Source of the DNA: Lysobacterales bacterium
GTDB lineage: Bacteria; Pseudomonadota; Gammaproteobacteria; Xanthomonadales; SZUA-36
DNA length: 6,557 nt
NCBI GenBank assembly: GCA_029287515.1
Contig: JARFQZ010000109.1
Span: forward strand, 1 to 6,557
Direction of reading: 5' to 3'
The notes beneath the pieces are model-generated. The model had not been told where the DNA came from and ran no database searches. It saw only the letters and a list, made by a program, of their open reading frames with translations. Shown here piece after piece: positions 1-6,275 of the stretch (position 1 is its first letter; every line of letters begins with the position of its first letter). Made by a program: the position numbers and the translations under genes.

Positions 1-315
1 CGTAAACCCGAGATTGGATTTATCGATGACAAAGCCGGCAAGCCGGTCGGAATCCACGAGCACATCGGCAGGCGACCGATTCTTGCAGTTGGCAATTCTG
101 ATGGTGACTTCGAGATGGTCGAATACACAACCAGTGGAGAAGGCCGGCGGCTGGGTGTCTTCATTCATCACACTGATTCAGAGAGAGAGTATGCATACGA
201 CCGTGAAAGCAAGGTGGGGAGACTGAGCCGGGCGCTTGACGAAGCGGATGAGCGCGGCTGGCTTATCGTCGATATGAAAGATGACTGGAAGGTGATCTGG
301 CCAGGCGGCGAATAG
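1..315 (+). CDS. HAD-superfamily phosphatase, C-terminal part (5' end outside window)
   Basis: Reading frame 1 is open from the first base to a TAG at 313-315, giving the last 104 residues of a protein whose start lies upstream. Residues 31-39 read GNSDGDFEM, the GxxxGD-type motif IV that supplies Mg-coordinating acidic residues in haloacid-dehalogenase-superfamily hydrolases. After it comes a tail rich in charged residues (HHTDSEREYAYDR, then a WLIVDMKDDWK stretch) of a kind I associate with bacterial HAD phosphatases of unassigned substrate. The nucleophile motif DxDxT and the cap domain would be upstream, so neither substrate nor a signal peptide can be judged. It ends 14 bases before the stop of the convergent monooxygenase gene, with no hairpin terminator visible between them. 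The superfamily is fairly certain; the specific reaction is unknown. Confidence 0.8.
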   Translation, partial: RKPEIGFIDDKAGKPVGIHEHIGRRPILAVGNSDGDFEMVEYTTSGEGRRLGVFIHHTDSEREYAYDRESKVGRLSRALDEADERGWLIVDMKDDWKVIWPGGE

Positions 316-329
316 CAGCAGCAGGGAAA

Positions 330-1811
330 TCAGGTAGGACGGGTAATAGCAAAGTCTTCTTCGTGAAACACCCGGTGACGCTTTCGCCAGGTCCGTGCAT
401 TGTAGGGATAGAGCACGGTGATGCGTCCGTCATCGCGCTTGTACCAACTCTGGCATGAAGTGGCCCAGACCGTGCTTGCCAGTGCGGATTGGATTTCAGC
501 GTCGTAGGCCAGCATCGCTTCCCGGGTAGGAGCGATCAGCCCTTGCTCCCCTGCAGCCTTGATGCACTGGACGATCCACCTGGCGGATTGTTCGATCATG
601 AAAATCATCGAGGTCGAGCCGACACCGGTATTGGGTCCTGTTACGAAATAGTAATTGGGAAATCCCGCCACCATGCAGCCCTCGTAGGCTATCGGGGCGT
701 CCGACCAGGCCTGGCTCAGCGTGCGGCCGTTTGGTCCGGTCACACGGCGATCGACGTGATGTCCCTGGGTGTCGAACCCGGTGGCGTAAACCAGGATATC
801 CGCCTGGTGCTCTCTACCGTCTCGGGTTTGCACGCCTGATGACGTGATGCGCTCGATTTCGTTGGTCACCAGCTCCACGTTATCCCGGTTAAGCGCAGCA
901 TAGTAGTCGTCCGAAATCAGCACGCGCTTGCAGCCGATGGGGTAATCGGGCGTCAGGCGCTCACGCATTTGCGGGTCCTTGATTTGCCTGTTCAGCAGCC
1001 TTCTGAACTGCCACGTCACATAGCGGCGCTGAATATTGTTCGCGCTGGTCCTGACGATTGGGTAAGCCACCAGGTCATAACGCAGGAACAGGAACAAGCG
1101 GTACAGCTTTCCAAAGCCCGGCAGATGCCGGAAACACCATTTTTCAAGCGCATGGAACTTCCGGTCATTGCGGGGAATGATGTAGTTCGCGGTGCGCTGG
1201 AAAACAGCAACGCCTGCAGCAATTTTCGCAATTTCCGGCACGATCTGGACCGCGCTTGCAGCAGATCCTATGACGGCCACGTTCTTTCCTTCCAGGCTGA
1301 CGTCATGGCGCCACCGGGCGGAGTGCCAATGTTCACCCTCGAATGTATCCGCACCCTTGATTGGCGGGATCATCGGGACGTGAAGTCCGCCGCTGCCGTC
1401 AATGACGTGACGGGTCTGGATGATTGTGCTGTCTTCCAACTCCACTTCCCACAGTCCGGAACCATCGTTGAAGCGGGCCATCCGGACCGTTTTCCCCAGT
1501 TGGATGTGCTCCCGCAGACCAAACCGGTCGACACAGCATTCGGCGTACTCCCTGATTTCATGCCACGGGGAATATTTCCTGGACCAGTCGGGGTTGGGTG
1601 CGAAGGAAAAACAATAGAAGTGTGACAGCACATCGCAGGCGGCGCCCGGGTAGCTGTTCCAGTGCCAGGTGCCGCCAACCTCTGAGGCCTTGTCGATTAC
1701 CCGGAAATTCATTATGCCGGCATCTCGCAGGGATTTGCCGAGACAAATCCCCGCGAATCCGGCGCCGATGATCAGCGCGTCGAGAACCGTTGCGCTGTTT
1801 TCCGCTCGCAT
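330..1811 (-). CDS. Flavin-containing monooxygenase, Baeyer-Villiger type
   Basis: Predicted FAD- and NADPH-dependent cytoplasmic monooxygenase of 493 residues. Members of this family insert one oxygen next to a carbonyl, turning ketones into esters or lactones. Visible motifs are an N-terminal FAD-binding GAGFAG (residues 16-21), GGTWHWNSYPGAACD (about 46-60), the Baeyer-Villiger fingerprint FxGxxxHxxxW as FEGEHWHSARW (157-167), a second Rossmann loop GSAASA for NADPH (182-187), DILVYATGF (338-346) and FPNYYFVTGPN (384-394). Length is normal for the compact type I family. I chose the ATG at 1811. A TTG at 1829, overlapping the stop of the DUF779 gene, would add six residues. Neither start has a clear Shine-Dalgarno, so translational coupling is likely. 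It is the last gene of the aldehyde dehydrogenase-DUF779 operon. An N-hydroxylating or sulfur-oxidising flavin monooxygenase is less likely given the fingerprint. Substrate is not predictable. Confidence 0.88.
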   Translation of the reverse strand: MRAENSATVLDALIIGAGFAGICLGKSLRDAGIMNFRVIDKASEVGGTWHWNSYPGAACDVLSHFYCFSFAPNPDWSRKYSPWHEIREYAECCVDRFGLREHIQLGKTVRMARFNDGSGLWEVELEDSTIIQTRHVIDGSGGLHVPMIPPIKGADTFEGEHWHSARWRHDVSLEGKNVAVIGSAASAVQIVPEIAKIAAGVAVFQRTANYIIPRNDRKFHALEKWCFRHLPGFGKLYRLFLFLRYDLVAYPIVRTSANNIQRRYVTWQFRRLLNRQIKDPQMRERLTPDYPIGCKRVLISDDYYAALNRDNVELVTNEIERITSSGVQTRDGREHQADILVYATGFDTQGHHVDRRVTGPNGRTLSQAWSDAPIAYEGCMVAGFPNYYFVTGPNTGVGSTSMIFMIEQSARWIVQCIKAAGEQGLIAPTREAMLAYDAEIQSALASTVWATSCQSWYKRDDGRITVLYPYNARTWRKRHRVFHEEDFAITRPT

Positions 1812-1825
1812 CGACGCAACGAAAT

Positions 1826-2206
1826 TCAATCGGCGGCCACGGCGCTTTCAACGGCGGGCAGACCGGCCAGCTCTTCATCAGTGAACAGGCGCGAGTGGAT
1901 GACGAATCGCAACCCCAGCGGAATCTCTGCCGAAAAACTGGCGCCCCGGCCAGGCACCACGTCGACTGTCAGGTGGGTGTTTTGCCACAACTCGAACTGG
2001 TCCCTGGCCATGTAAAACGGGCAGCCGTGTATCTCTCCCAGCAGCACATCGCTGCCGCCCACCCGGAATTCTCCCAGCGGATAGCACATCGGCGAGGAAC
2101 CGTCGCAGCAGCCGCCGCTCTGGTGGAACATCAGGTCGCCGTGTTCGGCCTTCAGCCGGTCAATGACTTCCCTTGCCTTGTCGGTGAGGTCTACCCGTCT
2201 GCTCAT
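1826..2206 (-). CDS. DUF779 family protein, aldehyde dehydrogenase partner
   Basis: Small soluble protein of 126 residues without signal peptide or membrane segment, recognised as DUF779 by HQSGGCCDGSSPMC (residues 28-41) and by the C-terminal GRGASFSAEIPLGLRF stretch (about 86-101). DUF779 genes are characteristically found beside AcoD/ExaC-type aldehyde dehydrogenase genes, as here; the biochemical role is not established. The conserved cysteines (33, 34, 41 and 62) with His28 suggest metal binding or redox protection of the dehydrogenase, but this is inference. The start is an ATG with GAGG ten bases upstream; that GAGG overlaps the TGA of the dehydrogenase gene, whose stop lies 12 bases before this start. 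Its own TGA overlaps a possible TTG start of the monooxygenase gene. Length matches the family, with a slightly extended Ala/Glu-rich tail. Confidence 0.9.
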   Translation of the reverse strand: MSRRVDLTDKAREVIDRLKAEHGDLMFHQSGGCCDGSSPMCYPLGEFRVGGSDVLLGEIHGCPFYMARDQFELWQNTHLTVDVVPGRGASFSAEIPLGLRFVIHSRLFTDEELAGLPAVESAVAAD

Positions 2207-2218
2207 GCGGCAGCTGCC

Positions 2219-3715
2219 TCAGAAGAACCCCATCGGATTCTTGTCGAACGACATCAGCACGTTTTTCGTATGCCGGTAATGGTCCAGCATCATCTTGTGC
2301 GTCTCACGCCCGATGCCCGACTTCTTGTAGCCGCCAAAAGACGCATGCGCGGGATACAGGTGATAGCAGTTGACCCATACACGGCCGGCCTGGATACCGT
2401 CTATAAAGGCCTGGCCCTGGTGGATATCGCGCGTCCAGATACCGGAACCCAGTCCGTAGATCGTATCGTTGGCAATCTGCAGCGCCTCTTCATCGTCTTC
2501 GAACGTGGTGACGCTGACGACAGGACCAAAGATTTCTTCCTGGAAGATGCGCATCTTGTTGTGGCCCTCGAACACGGTTGGCTTGATGTAATAGCCATTC
2601 GGATACTGCTCGACTTCAGCAGCCTCGCCCCCGATCAGCACTTCTGCGCCTTCCGCCTTGCCAATTTCAAGATAACTGAGAATTTTTTCATACTGGTCGC
2701 TGGAAGCCTGGGCGCCCATCATGGTTTCGGGGTCCAGGGGGTCTCCCATCTTGATGGCGGCGACCCGCTCCAGCACGCGGTCAATGAATTCGTCATAAAT
2801 CGACTCGTGAATCAGCGCGCGGGAAGGGCAGGTGCAGACTTCGCCCTGGTTCAGCGCAAACATGACGAAGCCCTCGATGGCCTTGTCCAGGAATTCATCG
2901 TCCTGGTCCATGACGCTGGAGAAGAAAATATTCGGTGACTTACCGCCCAGTTCCAGTGTTACCGGAATGATGTTTTCGGAGGCGTATTGCATGATCAGCC
3001 GGCCTGTGGTGGTCTCGCCGGTGAAAGCTACTTTCGCGATGCGGGGTGAAGAGGCCAGGGGTTTGCCTGCCTCGATACCGAAGCCGTTGACTACGTTCAA
3101 CACGCCGGCCGGCAGCAGGTCGCCGATCAATTCCAACAGCACGAGTATGGACGCTGGTGTTTGCTCGGCGGGCTTGAGCACGATGCAGTTGCCCGCGGCC
3201 AGGGCAGGAGCCACTTTCCAGGTTGCCATCAGGATGGGGAAGTTCCACGGGATGATCTGGCCGACCACACCCAGTGGCTCATGCACTTCCATGGAGACGG
3301 TGGAGGCATCCAGGTTGGAGACATCACCCGCCTCCGCGCGGATCACGCCGGCATAGTAGCGGAAATGGTCAATCGCCAGCGGCAGGTCGGCAGCCATCGA
3401 CTCCCTGATGCTTTTCCCGTTGTCCCAGGTCTCCGCGGCCGCCAGCATCTCCAGGTTTTCCTCCATCCGGTCGGCAATTTTCAGCAGGATTGCGCTGCGT
3501 TCGGCAACCGATGTTTTGGACCATGCGGGAAAAGCCGCTTCAGCGGCATCGATGGCCAGTTCGATGTCTTCGGCTTTCGAGCGGGGAATTTCGCAAAAGT
3601 CAGCGCCGTCTACCGGCGACGGATTGGCGAAGTAGTGGCCACCCGCGGGAGGTGTCCATTCGCCATTGATGAAATTTTCATAGCGTGCTTTGAATTCGGG
3701 TTTTGGTACGGCCAT
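2219..3715 (-). CDS. NAD-dependent aldehyde dehydrogenase, AcoD/ExaC type
   Basis: Predicted cytoplasmic NAD(P)-dependent aldehyde dehydrogenase of 498 residues, oxidising acetaldehyde or other short aldehydes to carboxylates. Motifs, numbered from the chosen start: IIPWNFP with the oxyanion Asn158, VLKPAEQTP with cofactor-binding Lys181, FTGETTTG (231-238), TLELGGKSPN with general base Glu255, NQGEVCTCPSR with nucleophile Cys294 and a second Cys296, and EEIFGPVV (393-400) for ribose binding. The NQGEVCTCPSR form and the C-terminal DKNPMGFF ending are typical of the acetaldehyde dehydrogenase II (AcoD/ExaC) branch, which supports the assignment along with the DUF779 gene 12 bases downstream. 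The frame stays open upstream to 3835, but the start at 3715 is preferred: it has GGAGG nine bases before it, matches the normal family length, and a TATAAT box lies inside the would-be extension. The exact aldehyde is unknown; product of the co-transcribed monooxygenase pathway is one possibility. Confidence 0.94.
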   Translation of the reverse strand: MAVPKPEFKARYENFINGEWTPPAGGHYFANPSPVDGADFCEIPRSKAEDIELAIDAAEAAFPAWSKTSVAERSAILLKIADRMEENLEMLAAAETWDNGKSIRESMAADLPLAIDHFRYYAGVIRAEAGDVSNLDASTVSMEVHEPLGVVGQIIPWNFPILMATWKVAPALAAGNCIVLKPAEQTPASILVLLELIGDLLPAGVLNVVNGFGIEAGKPLASSPRIAKVAFTGETTTGRLIMQYASENIIPVTLELGGKSPNIFFSSVMDQDDEFLDKAIEGFVMFALNQGEVCTCPSRALIHESIYDEFIDRVLERVAAIKMGDPLDPETMMGAQASSDQYEKILSYLEIGKAEGAEVLIGGEAAEVEQYPNGYYIKPTVFEGHNKMRIFQEEIFGPVVSVTTFEDDEEALQIANDTIYGLGSGIWTRDIHQGQAFIDGIQAGRVWVNCYHLYPAHASFGGYKKSGIGRETHKMMLDHYRHTKNVLMSFDKNPMGFF

Positions 3716-3724
3716 CTGTGTCTT

Positions 3725-3729
3725 CCTCC
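3725..3729 (-). promoter_or_regulatory. Shine-Dalgarno site fixing the aldehyde dehydrogenase start
   Basis: On the minus strand GGAGG (within CCGGAGGAAGACACAG) lies nine bases before the ATG at 3715. It is the strongest ribosome-binding site in the window and decides for this start over the upstream in-frame ATG at 3835, which would add 40 residues with no resemblance to the family. Confidence 0.8.
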
Positions 3730-3736
3730 GGTTTAG

Positions 3737-3765
3737 AAAAGCCTGGCTGCGGTCGACCAGCCAGG
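3737..3765 (-). promoter_or_regulatory. Leader hairpin with T-run upstream of aldehyde dehydrogenase (attenuator-like or operator)
   Basis: CCTGGCTG (3742-3749) and CAGCCAGG (3758-3765) form a perfect 8-bp inverted repeat around an 8-base spacer, with a second palindrome GGTCGACC at its centre. Read in the minus direction, the hairpin is followed by CTTTTCT and then by the ribosome-binding site. This layout resembles a weak intrinsic terminator in a leader, or a regulator's operator lying downstream of the promoter. The T-run is short and interrupted, so termination would be incomplete. Which role applies cannot be decided from sequence alone. Confidence 0.45.
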
Positions 3766-3781
3766 AGTACGGGTTTCTTCC

Positions 3782-3787
3782 ATTATA
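3782..3787 (-). promoter_or_regulatory. Candidate -10 box (TATAAT) for the aldehyde dehydrogenase operon
   Basis: The minus strand reads GTCTATAATGG, a perfect sigma-70 -10 hexamer about 66 bases before the chosen ATG. The hexamer 17 bases further upstream (CAACCG) is a poor -35 match, so an activator may be needed. Initiation about seven bases downstream would give a leader of roughly 60 bases that contains the hairpin and the ribosome-binding site. Confidence 0.45.
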
Positions 3788-3841
3788 GACACCTTCCGCA
3801 AACGCGGTTGCGGTAGCAGGGAAGCGAAACACCATTCGGGC

Positions 3842-3847
3842 TACAAT
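3842..3847 (+). promoter_or_regulatory. Candidate -10 box (TACAAT) just before the phosphonate operon
   Basis: TACAAT matches five of six bases of the sigma-70 -10 consensus and ends six bases before the A of the ATG at 3853. No Shine-Dalgarno precedes that ATG. If this box is used, transcription would start at or next to the start codon, giving a leaderless mRNA. The -35 region (around GGGAAG) is weak. The box may be a chance match. Confidence 0.3.
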
Positions 3848-3852
3848 AACGC

Positions 3853-4614
3853 ATGCATGCGATTATTCTTGCCGCAGGCCGCGGCAGCCGACTGGCTGAA
3901 CATAACCCGGAAGGTCACCCCAAGTGCCTGATGGAGTTTGGTGGCCGCAGCCTGCTTGCCCGGCACCTGGATATTCTCAACCAGTTGGGCGTGCGGAATC
4001 TGGACCTGGTCATAGGCTACGAGGCGGACCGGATCATTGACCACGTGGGCGCCCTGTTTTTCCGGCCGGACGTTGCATTTCACTACAATCCCCGGTTTGA
4101 GCAGGGCAGTGTGCTCAGCCTGCTGGCAGCCCGTGAAACTCTGGAATCCGGTCAGCCGGTGATCGTGATGGATGCCGACGTGCTTTATCACCCGGCCATC
4201 CTGAAGACGCTGCTCGACACCGATACGGAAAATTGCTACCTGCTGGACCGTGAATTTGCACCTGGAGATGAGCCGGTCAAGATCGCTGTCAGGGACAGTG
4301 TGATGGTTGAATTCCGCAAGCAGCTGGCAGATGGCCTCAGCTACGATATGATCGGGGAATCGGTCGGCTTTTTCCGTTTTGGGCCGGAGTGTGCGGCCTT
4401 GATTGCCGCTGAGTGCGCAAGGTACGAATCCGATGGCCTGGGAGACGCACCGCACGAGGAAGCACTGAGAGACGTGTTACTGCGGCAACCCGGTGATTTT
4501 GGTTTCGAGGACGTCAGCGGCTTGCCCTGGATTGAAATCGATTTCCCGGAAGATGTGATACGGGCCAGCAACGAAATATTGCCGGCGATACGTGCAGACC
4601 TGCCTGACTTCTAG
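3853..4614 (+). CDS. Nucleotidyltransferase, phosphocholine cytidylyltransferase-like
   Basis: A 253-residue soluble protein with the GT-A-like fold signature of sugar-phosphate and choline-phosphate nucleotidyltransferases: LAAGRGSRL (residues 6-14) for NTP phosphates, HPKCL with Lys24, the DADVLYHP metal site (Asp107 and Asp109), and a C-terminal WIEIDFPEDVIRA (226-238) whose acidic residues complete the metal site. These fit the LicC-like family that transfers CMP to phosphocholine or related phosphates and phosphonates. It heads the operon and its TAG lies 17 bases before the ATG of the phosphoenolpyruvate mutase fusion, or shares one base with an alternative GTG. Context therefore suggests activation of a phosphonate headgroup, for example CTP plus 2-aminoethylphosphonate to CMP-2-aminoethylphosphonate. 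A choline or sugar substrate is not excluded. There is no Shine-Dalgarno before the ATG, whose neighbourhood (GCATGCATGC) is palindromic. The residues before the LAAG motif are as few as is usual in the family, which supports this start. Confidence 0.86.
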   Translation: MHAIILAAGRGSRLAEHNPEGHPKCLMEFGGRSLLARHLDILNQLGVRNLDLVIGYEADRIIDHVGALFFRPDVAFHYNPRFEQGSVLSLLAARETLESGQPVIVMDADVLYHPAILKTLLDTDTENCYLLDREFAPGDEPVKIAVRDSVMVEFRKQLADGLSYDMIGESVGFFRFGPECAALIAAECARYESDGLGDAPHEEALRDVLLRQPGDFGFEDVSGLPWIEIDFPEDVIRASNEILPAIRADLPDF

Positions 4615-4631
4615 TGCTCCAGACGACAACC

Positions 4632-6263
4632 ATGACAAGGAAAACCACTCAACTGAAAAACCTGCTCCACTCGGACGAAACCGGGTTCATCCTGGAGGCG
4701 CACAACGGGCTGGCCGCGAAAATCGTTGAAGAAGCCGGCTTCAGAGGCATCTGGGGTTCCGGCCTCGCCCTGTCAGCTCAGCACGCGGTGCGAGACAACA
4801 ACGAACTGCGCTGGACTCAGGTGGTCAACATCCTCGCCTTCATGTCGGACGCGACCACCATTCCGATTCTGCTGGATGGCGATACGGGTTACGGTGATTT
4901 CAACAATATGCGGCGCCTGGTCCGCAAACTGGAACAGCGCCAGATCGCCGGTGTCTGCATCGAGGACAAGTTGTTTCCCAAGACCAACAGCTTCATCCAG
5001 GGTGAGCAGCAGGAACTGGAGGATATAGAGACCTTTTGCGGCAAGATCCAGGCCGGCAAGGATGCCCAGTCCGACGATGATTTCTGCATAGTGGCCCGGG
5101 TGGAAGCCTTCATCGCCGGCTGGGGACTGGATGAGGCGCTGAAACGGGGCGAAGCCTACCGCAGGGCCGGCGCTGATGCGATTCTTATCCACAGCAAGCT
5201 GTCGAAGCCGGACGAAATCCTGGCTTTCGCGAGGGAATGGGACAATCGCTGTCCGCTGGTGATCGTTCCCACCAAGTACTATTCAACCCAGACCGAGGTG
5301 TTCAGGCAGCACAAAATCAGCCTGGTCATCTGGGCCAACCACATGATCCGCGCCAGTATTTCAGCGATGCAGAACACGGCGCGCACCATTTTTGAGTCCG
5401 AGTCGCTGGTCGATGTCGAGGGGCGGGTGGCGACAGTCCCGGAGATATTCAGGCTTCAGGGCGCCGAAGAACTGCTGGAAGCCGAAAAGATTTATGCCCG
5501 CAGTGCTCGCAATGACACTTCCGCCATCATCCTCGCCGCCAGTCGCGGCCGCGGCATGGATGAACTGACCCGGGACAAGCCCAAGGTGATGATCCCGGTG
5601 GCCGGCCAGACCGTTCTGCGACGCCTGGTGGACAAGTTCAAGATTCAGGGAATCAATGAAATCACCGTGGTCGGCGGTTACCACCACGAAGCCATCAACA
5701 CCCAGGGGGTTAACGTGGTGGTCAACGATCAGTGGGAAAACAGCGACGAGCTCGTGTCACTGCGGTGCGCGCTGGATTCAGTCGCGGGGGACACTGTGCT
5801 GCTCTACGGAGACTTGCTGTTCAGGACCTATATCCTCAACACCCTGATGGACTGGGATTCGGAGTTGCTCGTGGTGGTGGACTCCTCGCCACTGGACGAT
5901 GCGCCGGGCAACAAGAACGACCTGGCCTACTGTTCCGCCCCGGACGACCGCGCCATGTACCAGCAGAAAGTCAGCCTGGAAAAGGTGAGCCGAGACCCAC
6001 AATGGCAGGGAAGAAAACCGGATGGCCGGTGGATTGGCATGCTGCGCGCCAACGGTGCCGGCAAGACGTATTTGCTTGAAGCACTTTCTCAACTTCAGTC
6101 AGATAAAGATTTCGTAAACAAAGAGATACCAGATTTAATTAATAGGTTAGTTGAGAATGGTCACGCACCCCAGGTGCAGTACATCTCGGGCCACTGGATG
6201 GACATCAACAATCTTGATGACCTGCAGCGGGCAGGTGACTTCGCCCACCGTCATGATGCTTGA
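4632..6263 (+). CDS. pepM: Phosphoenolpyruvate mutase fused to a nucleotidyltransferase domain
   Basis: Bifunctional protein of 543 residues. The N-terminal domain (about 1-290) is phosphoenolpyruvate mutase, which rearranges PEP to 3-phosphonopyruvate and is the entry step to nearly all natural C-P compounds. It shows GIWGSG, LLDGDTGYG (Asp82 and Asp84), the diagnostic EDKLFPKTNS (Glu111, Lys117, Asn119, Ser120), ARVEAFIAGWG with Arg156, and LIHSK with His187. The motif separates it from isocitrate and methylisocitrate lyases, which have a catalytic Cys in this loop. After a short linker, residues about 297-543 form a nucleotidyltransferase: AIILAASRGRGM, KPKVMIPVAG, NDQWENSDELVSL, LLYGDLLF and the C-terminal GHWMDINNLDDL. 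The domain probably transfers CMP to a phosphonate, as PntC does with 2-aminoethylphosphonate. The expected LAAG loop reads LAAS here. A GTG at 4614 sharing a base with the preceding TAG is an alternative start. Bases 6081-6160 are unusually AT-rich. Confidence 0.95.
   Translation: MTRKTTQLKNLLHSDETGFILEAHNGLAAKIVEEAGFRGIWGSGLALSAQHAVRDNNELRWTQVVNILAFMSDATTIPILLDGDTGYGDFNNMRRLVRKLEQRQIAGVCIEDKLFPKTNSFIQGEQQELEDIETFCGKIQAGKDAQSDDDFCIVARVEAFIAGWGLDEALKRGEAYRRAGADAILIHSKLSKPDEILAFAREWDNRCPLVIVPTKYYSTQTEVFRQHKISLVIWANHMIRASISAMQNTARTIFESESLVDVEGRVATVPEIFRLQGAEELLEAEKIYARSARNDTSAIILAASRGRGMDELTRDKPKVMIPVAGQTVLRRLVDKFKIQGINEITVVGGYHHEAINTQGVNVVVNDQWENSDELVSLRCALDSVAGDTVLLYGDLLFRTYILNTLMDWDSELLVVVDSSPLDDAPGNKNDLAYCSAPDDRAMYQQKVSLEKVSRDPQWQGRKPDGRWIGMLRANGAGKTYLLEALSQLQSDKDFVNKEIPDLINRLVENGHAPQVQYISGHWMDINNLDDLQRAGDFAHRHDA
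6081..6160 (+). other. AT-rich patch inside the mutase-nucleotidyltransferase gene
   Basis: Only 26 of these 80 bases are G or C (32.5%), and 13 of 50 in 6101-6150, against well over half in the flanking coding sequence. The frame is intact. Codons rare in the rest of the window cluster here, including ATA, TTA (twice) and AGG in the stretch encoding EIPDLINRLVENG. The encoded helix lies shortly before the C-terminal GHWMDIN motif. It could be a recombined segment, relaxed selection or a local nucleic-acid signal. Confidence 0.7.
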
Positions 6264-6275
6264 GGACCGCGTTGC

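Noticed and set aside
301..340. Bidirectional terminator between the convergent phosphatase and monooxygenase genes
   Set aside because: The 14-base gap and its flanks show a CAG-rich run but no credible stem followed by a T-tract on either strand.
969..1625. A 218-codon plus-strand open frame inside the monooxygenase gene
   Set aside because: It is a shadow of a gene with clear FAD, NADPH and Baeyer-Villiger motifs; there is no ribosome-binding site or domain to support it.
1790..2938. A 382-codon plus-strand open frame antisense to the monooxygenase start, DUF779 and dehydrogenase genes
   Set aside because: It spans three well-supported minus-strand genes and a gene junction, its translation has no recognisable motif, and long antisense frames are common in GC-rich codon-biased DNA.
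3716..3835. Longer 538-residue form of the aldehyde dehydrogenase starting at 3835
   Set aside because: The extra 40 residues lie across a TATAAT box and a hairpin, do not resemble the family N-terminus, and the start at 3715 has GGAGG at good spacing.
3841..4455. A 204-codon minus-strand open frame opposite the free nucleotidyltransferase
   Set aside because: The plus strand encodes intact nucleotidyltransferase motifs over the same span; the antisense product shows none.
4632..5500. N-terminal domain as isocitrate or methylisocitrate lyase
   Set aside because: Those lyases have a catalytic Cys in the KKCGH-type loop, whereas this protein has EDKLFPKTNS, the PEP mutase loop; the adjacent phosphonopyruvate decarboxylase agrees.
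6047..6075. ANGAGKT in the fused nucleotidyltransferase looks like a Walker A P-loop
   Set aside because: GxxxxGK[ST] needs Gly five residues before the GK glycine; here that residue is Arg, and there is no Walker B or ATPase fold around it.
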